Below, piece after piece: positions 43,085-46,100 of a stretch of DNA of 46,100 nt. A program made the position numbers and the translations under genes. Origin of the DNA: a bacterium (GTDB lineage Bacteria; Verrucomicrobiota; Verrucomicrobiia; Verrucomicrobiales; Akkermansiaceae); NCBI GenBank assembly GCA_018222765.1, contig JAAEZT010000002.1, positions 1 to 46,100 of the forward strand, written 5' to 3'. The notes below the pieces were generated by a model. That model saw only the letters and a list, made by a program, of their open reading frames with translations, made no database searches and had not been told where the DNA came from. Within the stretch, counting starts at the first letter, position 1. The number at the start of each line of letters is the position of its first letter.

Positions 43085-43828
43085 TTAAGCAGTTTGCTTG
43101 AGGAAATCGTATCCACTCTTCTCGAGTTCGAGAGCGAGTTCGGCTCCACCGGACTTCACGATCTGACCATCGGCCATTACGTGCACGTGGTCAGGCTTAA
43201 TGTAATCAAGGAGGCGCTGGTAGTGAGTGATGACGAGAAATCCGCGGGCCTCCGAACGCATCGAATTGACGCCTTTCGCGACCACTTTGAGAGCATCGAT
43301 ATCGAGACCGGAATCTGTCTCATCAAGAAGGCAGTATCGTGGATCGAGCATCATCATTTGGAGAATCTCGTTACGCTTTTTCTCTCCACCCGAGAATCCT
43401 TCGTTAACCGAACGACTGGTGAACTTCCGGTCCATTTCCAGTTCGTCCATCTTGGCATACATTTCCTTGTAGAAAGCAACGGCATCAATTTCCTCACCAT
43501 CCGGAAGACGGGCCTGCCGTGCAGCACGGAGGAAATTAGCGTTGGAAACGCCGGGAACTTCGGAGGGGTACTGGAAGGCCAGGAAGATTCCGGCACGCGA
43601 ACGTTCGTCCACTTCAAGTTCAGAGATATCGACTCCGTCCAGCAGAACGCGACCCCCAGTAACTTCGTAGTCGTCATGACCGGCGACGACTTTGGAGAGC
43701 GTTGACTTTCCGGAACCATTGGGTCCCATAATGGCATGCACTTCGCCGGCTGGAATTTCGAGATTTAGGCCCTTGAGGATCGGGGTCCCGTCGACCGTTG
43801 CGTGGAGGTTTTCGATAATGAGGCTCAT
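43085..43828 (-). CDS. sufC: Fe-S cluster assembly ATPase SufC
   Basis: The 247-residue protein is a SufC-type ABC ATPase. Walker A is GPNGSGKS (residues 35-42), the Q-loop lies in [20 protein letters not shown], the signature is [13 protein letters not shown] and Walker B is [12 protein letters not shown]. The phrase [12 protein letters not shown] and the final [20 protein letters not shown] are specific to SufC. It drives conformational change in SufBC2D. It follows the fur-family gene by 13 bases and precedes sufB by 11. Confidence 0.95.
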   Translation of the reverse strand: MSLIIENLHATVDGTPILKGLNLEIPAGEVHAIMGPNGSGKSTLSKVVAGHDDYEVTGGRVLLDGVDISELEVDERSRAGIFLAFQYPSEVPGVSNANFLRAARQARLPDGEEIDAVAFYKEMYAKMDELEMDRKFTSRSVNEGFSGGEKKRNEILQMMMLDPRYCLLDETDSGLDIDALKVVAKGVNSMRSEARGFLVITHYQRLLDYIKPDHVHVMADGQIVKSGGAELALELEKSGYDFLKQTA

Positions 43829-43841
43829 GTGTGTAGAAAAA

Positions 43842-44273
43842 TTAGTGACTGCCGATCCGCCCTTTCAGACTGATTTCGAGGTGGCTGATTTCGGTGCCCT
43901 GAGGTAATTCGAGAAAATCTGCAAGATTAACTCCTTCCTTAAAGACAACATCGTGAATCGTGCCGGTCTTTTCATCTTGGAAATGGCAATGATCGGAAAG
44001 ATTCGGACAGTAGCGTGAGGGCTCGCGCTCAAAATTCACCTGCCGAACGAGTCCATGGGAAACTAAGGCTTCGAGGCAATTGTAGACCGTTGCCAGCGAA
44101 ATCGTGGGCATCCGCTTTTGCGAACGGGAAAAAACATCGTTTGCGGTCGGATGGTCCCGTTCAGCGAGGACGACCGAAAAGACTTCGCGGCGCTGCTTGG
44201 TCATTCGCAGCCCACCAATCTCCGGCGGTAATTCCTCGGGAGTTGGACTGCTGTTTGCCTCGAGCGAAATCAT
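43842..44273 (-). CDS. Fur-family regulator lacking the structural zinc CxxC sites
   Basis: The 143-residue protein has the Fur winged-helix (residues about 24-85: [43 protein letters not shown]). The dimerisation part reads [18 protein letters not shown] (His95, His97). In Fur and PerR the next residues hold a CxxC; here it is QDEKTG, and the C-terminal CxxC is absent too. Irr-type regulators also lack these cysteines, so an iron- or redox-responsive Irr-like or PerR-like role is possible. It heads the suf operon (sufC 13 bases downstream). A promoter and palindromic site lie directly upstream, consistent with autoregulation. I leave the symbol blank because the metal is unknown. Confidence 0.88.
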   Translation of the reverse strand: MISLEANSSPTPEELPPEIGGLRMTKQRREVFSVVLAERDHPTANDVFSRSQKRMPTISLATVYNCLEALVSHGLVRQVNFEREPSRYCPNLSDHCHFQDEKTGTIHDVVFKEGVNLADFLELPQGTEISHLEISLKGRIGSH

Positions 44274-44312
44274 GACGGCGGGAAACTAGCTACCTAAAGG
44301 CAGCACGCAAGC

Positions 44313-44335
44313 AATAATTGGAATTATTCTAATTC
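44313..44335. promoter_or_regulatory. Predicted Fur-type operator of the suf operon
   Basis: Two overlapping dyads lie 40-62 bases upstream of the fur-family ATG: AATAATT-GG-AATTATT (44313-44328, perfect) and GAATTA-TTC-TAATTC (44321-44335, perfect). Overlapping AT-rich dyads of this kind are typical of Fur-family binding sites. The second dyad covers the candidate -10 box, so binding would block transcription. Confidence 0.65.
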
Positions 44336-44355
44336 GAAGAACTCTCACCGTCCAA
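44326..44355 (-). promoter_or_regulatory. Candidate promoter of the fur-sufCBD operon
   Basis: On the minus strand TTGGAC (44355-44350) and TAGAAT (44331-44326) are separated by 18 bases. Both boxes are good matches to the sigma-70 consensus, and the -10 lies inside the predicted operator. Confidence 0.6.
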
Positions 44356-44415
44356 ATCACCGATTCAATCTGTTCAAATCCCTTGTAGAACCTTATCTGA
44401 GAGCCACATAACGGA

Positions 44416-44598
44416 TCAACCAACAGCTGACCGGTCCCGCGATTCACTCTCAATGGGGCTGCTCGGGCTCACCGGCATTCTTTCTCCGCCGAGATCGTGG
44501 TCTGGCGGGTTCGAGTTTTCAGAGGAAATGACGATCCAGTGTTTCTCGCTGGAAATGCCAGTTGGTGCCTCATCTACGCCATCGTTTGGCTCGTTCAC
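44416..44598 (-). CDS. Uncertain ORF between the helicase and the suf operon
   Basis: A 60-residue frame from GTG 44598 reads MNEPNDGVDEAPTGISSEKH and ends DRSAVG. It extends upstream without an ATG as far as a TAG about 48 bases earlier. Codon use looks coding-like, but no family is recognised and no ribosome binding site is seen. It may be a gene fragment. The remainder of the 385-base gap (44274-44658) holds the suf promoter and operator and nothing else that I can identify. Confidence 0.2.
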   Translation of the reverse strand: MNEPNDGVDEAPTGISSEKHWIVISSENSNPPDHDLGGERMPVSPSSPIESESRDRSAVG

Positions 44599-44658
44599 CT
44601 TCTCGCTGAATGATTGTGGGGCTTTTTTCAGCTTCGGCTCTGCCTAGCGCGTCGTTAT

Positions 44659-46100
44659 TTATTTGTTACCACGATCGTGATCGATCCGGAAAGTGCGACC
44701 GCGAAGCTTCGCGCCTTTCAAACCATGAATGACATCATCGGCGATTTCCTTGCCCACGTCGACGAGGGTATGTTTTGAAAAAATGGTAATCTTGCCAAGG
44801 GAGCCATCGGGCACTTTGCACTCGCGATAAATCATCCCGGCAATGTCTCCCGGACTGATGCGCTGGGCTTTCCCCAAAGTCATCACCAAAGACACCATCC
44901 CTTTTGAAGGACCTCTTTCACGCTTGGGACGCTCTTTACGCTCTCCCCGCTCGGAACGATCTCCTCGATCACTTTTCTTGCGATCCCGCCAATTTGGGTT
45001 AACGGCCTTGCCGCCTCGCTTCTCACTCGCGAATACTTCTTGAGCCCGATCTTCAGCAATGAACTCCCCTTCCCTGCTGGTGGATTCCCGTAGAAGAGAA
45101 AACGCGGCATTGGCAATATCGGTTGCGGTATGACCCTGCTCAAGCAAACGATCAAGGTAAGTCTGATAGTCGCCATACTCTTTGGCCTCAAGTTTCTCAT
45201 GAATGATATCGAAGACCTTGTCGGCCCGCTTGCCTTCCACTTGCTCCTGCGTCGGCACCCGCTCGCGACGAATACTCTGACGAGTAAATTTCTCGATTGT
45301 CTGGAGACGATAAATATCGCGACCAAAAACAAAGCTCACTGCTTTTCCAGAACGACCCGCACGACCAGTTCGACCAATTCGGTGAACATAATCTTCGGGA
45401 TCATGGGGCAATTCGTAATTCACCACGAGCTCGACATTCTCGACATCCAGCCCCCGGGCTGCAACATCAGTGGCGACGAGAAGCTCCACGACACCATCCT
45501 TAAATCGCGCCAAAACGCGCTCCCGCATTTGCTGGGTAATATCGCCGTGAAGGCGGTCCGCAGTATAACCACGCGCCAAAAGTGATTCGGTAACCTCGTC
45601 AACGAGACGTTTGGTGTTACAAAAAATCACCGCCAAGCGTGGCGGATCAATGTCGATCAAGCGAGAGAGCACTTCGATCTTGGATCGTTGACGCACTTCG
45701 TAGCAGGACTGATCAATGGAAGACACCGTGAGGGCTTTTCGCTCAATTTCAATCAACTCGGGATTCTTGCCAAAGCCATCGATCAAACGACTTACCTGAC
45801 GATTCATCGTCGCTGAAAAGAACATCGTCTGGCGCTCGCGAGGGAGAGCATCGAGCAGCTCCTCCATTTCTTCGCGAAAACCCATGTCCAACATGCGATC
45901 TGCTTCATCAAGAATGACGGTTTGAATATTTTGGGGGTTGAAACTACGCCGCTTCAGGTGATCGAGCAGACGCCCCGGTGTTCCCACCACCACATGCACT
46001 CCTTTTCGAAAACTCTTTAGTTGTCTATCAATGGGAGTTCCACCGTAAACCGGAACCGCGCGAATCTTCTTCGCCTTACAACCGAGGTTGAAGACTTCTT
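44659..46100 (-). CDS. DEAD-box RNA helicase with DbpA-type RNA-binding domain (partial, cut by right edge)
   Basis: About 479 residues of the C-terminal part are visible, and the frame is open to the window edge. Helicase motifs present are [27 protein letters not shown] (TPGR), [14 protein letters not shown] (DEAD box), [10 protein letters not shown] (SAT), [30 protein letters not shown] (motif VI). Motifs Q and I (Walker A) lie beyond the edge. A basic Arg/Lys/Glu/Gly linker ([20 protein letters not shown]) joins it to a C-terminal domain that ends [20 protein letters not shown], matching the DbpA/CsdA RNA-recognition domain. Such helicases act in ribosome assembly and cold-shock RNA remodelling. 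The layout is DeaD/CsdA-like. Confidence 0.93.
   Translation of the reverse strand, partial: EVFNLGCKAKKIRAVPVYGGTPIDRQLKSFRKGVHVVVGTPGRLLDHLKRRSFNPQNIQTVILDEADRMLDMGFREEMEELLDALPRERQTMFFSATMNRQVSRLIDGFGKNPELIEIERKALTVSSIDQSCYEVRQRSKIEVLSRLIDIDPPRLAVIFCNTKRLVDEVTESLLARGYTADRLHGDITQQMRERVLARFKDGVVELLVATDVAARGLDVENVELVVNYELPHDPEDYVHRIGRTGRAGRSGKAVSFVFGRDIYRLQTIEKFTRQSIRRERVPTQEQVEGKRADKVFDIIHEKLEAKEYGDYQTYLDRLLEQGHTATDIANAAFSLLRESTSREGEFIAEDRAQEVFASEKRGGKAVNPNWRDRKKSDRGDRSERGERKERPKRERGPSKGMVSLVMTLGKAQRISPGDIAGMIYRECKVPDGSLGKITIFSKHTLVDVGKEIADDVIHGLKGAKLRGRTFRIDHDRGNK

Noticed and set aside
1-46100. tRNA, rRNA, CRISPR arrays, insertion sequences, phage genes
   Set aside because: No T-loop motif in intergenic gaps, no direct-repeat arrays, no transposase or integrase motifs were seen.

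Overview
The window looks like a stretch of chromosome from a member of the Verrucomicrobiota. This is inferred from gene content, not from a marker gene. The main pointers are an adjacent pair encoding a DUF1552 protein and a PSCyt1/DUF1587/1595/1592/1588/1585 cytochrome-like protein, PQQ-like and FG-GAP repeat proteins with signal peptides, a giant prepilin-like protein of the Verru_Chthon type, and a PVC-style two-component E1 pyruvate dehydrogenase. Genes are dense, lie on both strands in short operons, and often overlap or are spaced by only a few bases. No rRNA, tRNA, CRISPR array, transposase, integrase or phage module was seen.

Layout. 1-9.0 kb: envelope biogenesis and housekeeping. 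An MsbA-like ABC exporter (cut by the left edge) is divergent from a KdsD/KpsF arabinose-5-phosphate isomerase. A PQQ-repeat protein and a small unknown protein follow. A minus-strand operon mlaF-mlaD-nnr joins lipid transport to NAD(P)HX repair. A BaiN/HI0933-like flavoprotein and a DUF3147 membrane protein come next. 9.0-17.7 kb: a lysozyme-like lipoprotein, then a minus-strand run of secreted or envelope proteins: two thioredoxin-fold proteins without CxxC, two paralogous unknown secreted proteins, and a 1217-residue prepilin-like protein. 17.9-24.1 kb: an O6-alkylguanine-DNA alkyltransferase with an extra N-terminal domain, then a plus-strand operon of a GalU-like nucleotidyltransferase, a 1104-residue fusion of a fucokinase-like GHMP kinase to a UDP-sugar pyrophosphorylase, and the MlaE permease. 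24.1-31.4 kb: an FG-GAP repeat gene interrupted by one in-frame TGA, pdhA-pdhB, two divergent unknown genes, the E2 gene, rluE and vanZ. 31.4-40.3 kb: small membrane and secreted proteins, a CAP-domain lipoprotein, the DUF1552/DUF1592 pair, nadB, a mobA-moaD fusion and moaE. 40.4-46.1 kb: a fur-sufC-sufB-sufD operon behind a strong promoter/operator, and a DEAD-box RNA helicase cut by the right edge.

How the genes work together. Several loci serve the outer membrane: Kdo precursor supply (KdsD), lipid export (MsbA-like), retrograde lipid transport (MlaF, MlaD, MlaE, split across 16 kb) and nucleotide-sugar supply (GalU-like protein and the kinase-pyrophosphorylase fusion). Central metabolism is represented by PDH E1/E2; no E3 gene is visible. 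Cofactor biosynthesis is represented by NadB, Nnr, MobA-MoaD/MoaE and SUF.

The observations most worth following are the kinase-pyrophosphorylase fusion and its operon, the in-frame TGA followed by a SECIS-like hairpin in the FG-GAP gene, the MobA-MoaD fusion, and the CxxC-less Fur-family regulator whose predicted operator overlaps its own -10 box.
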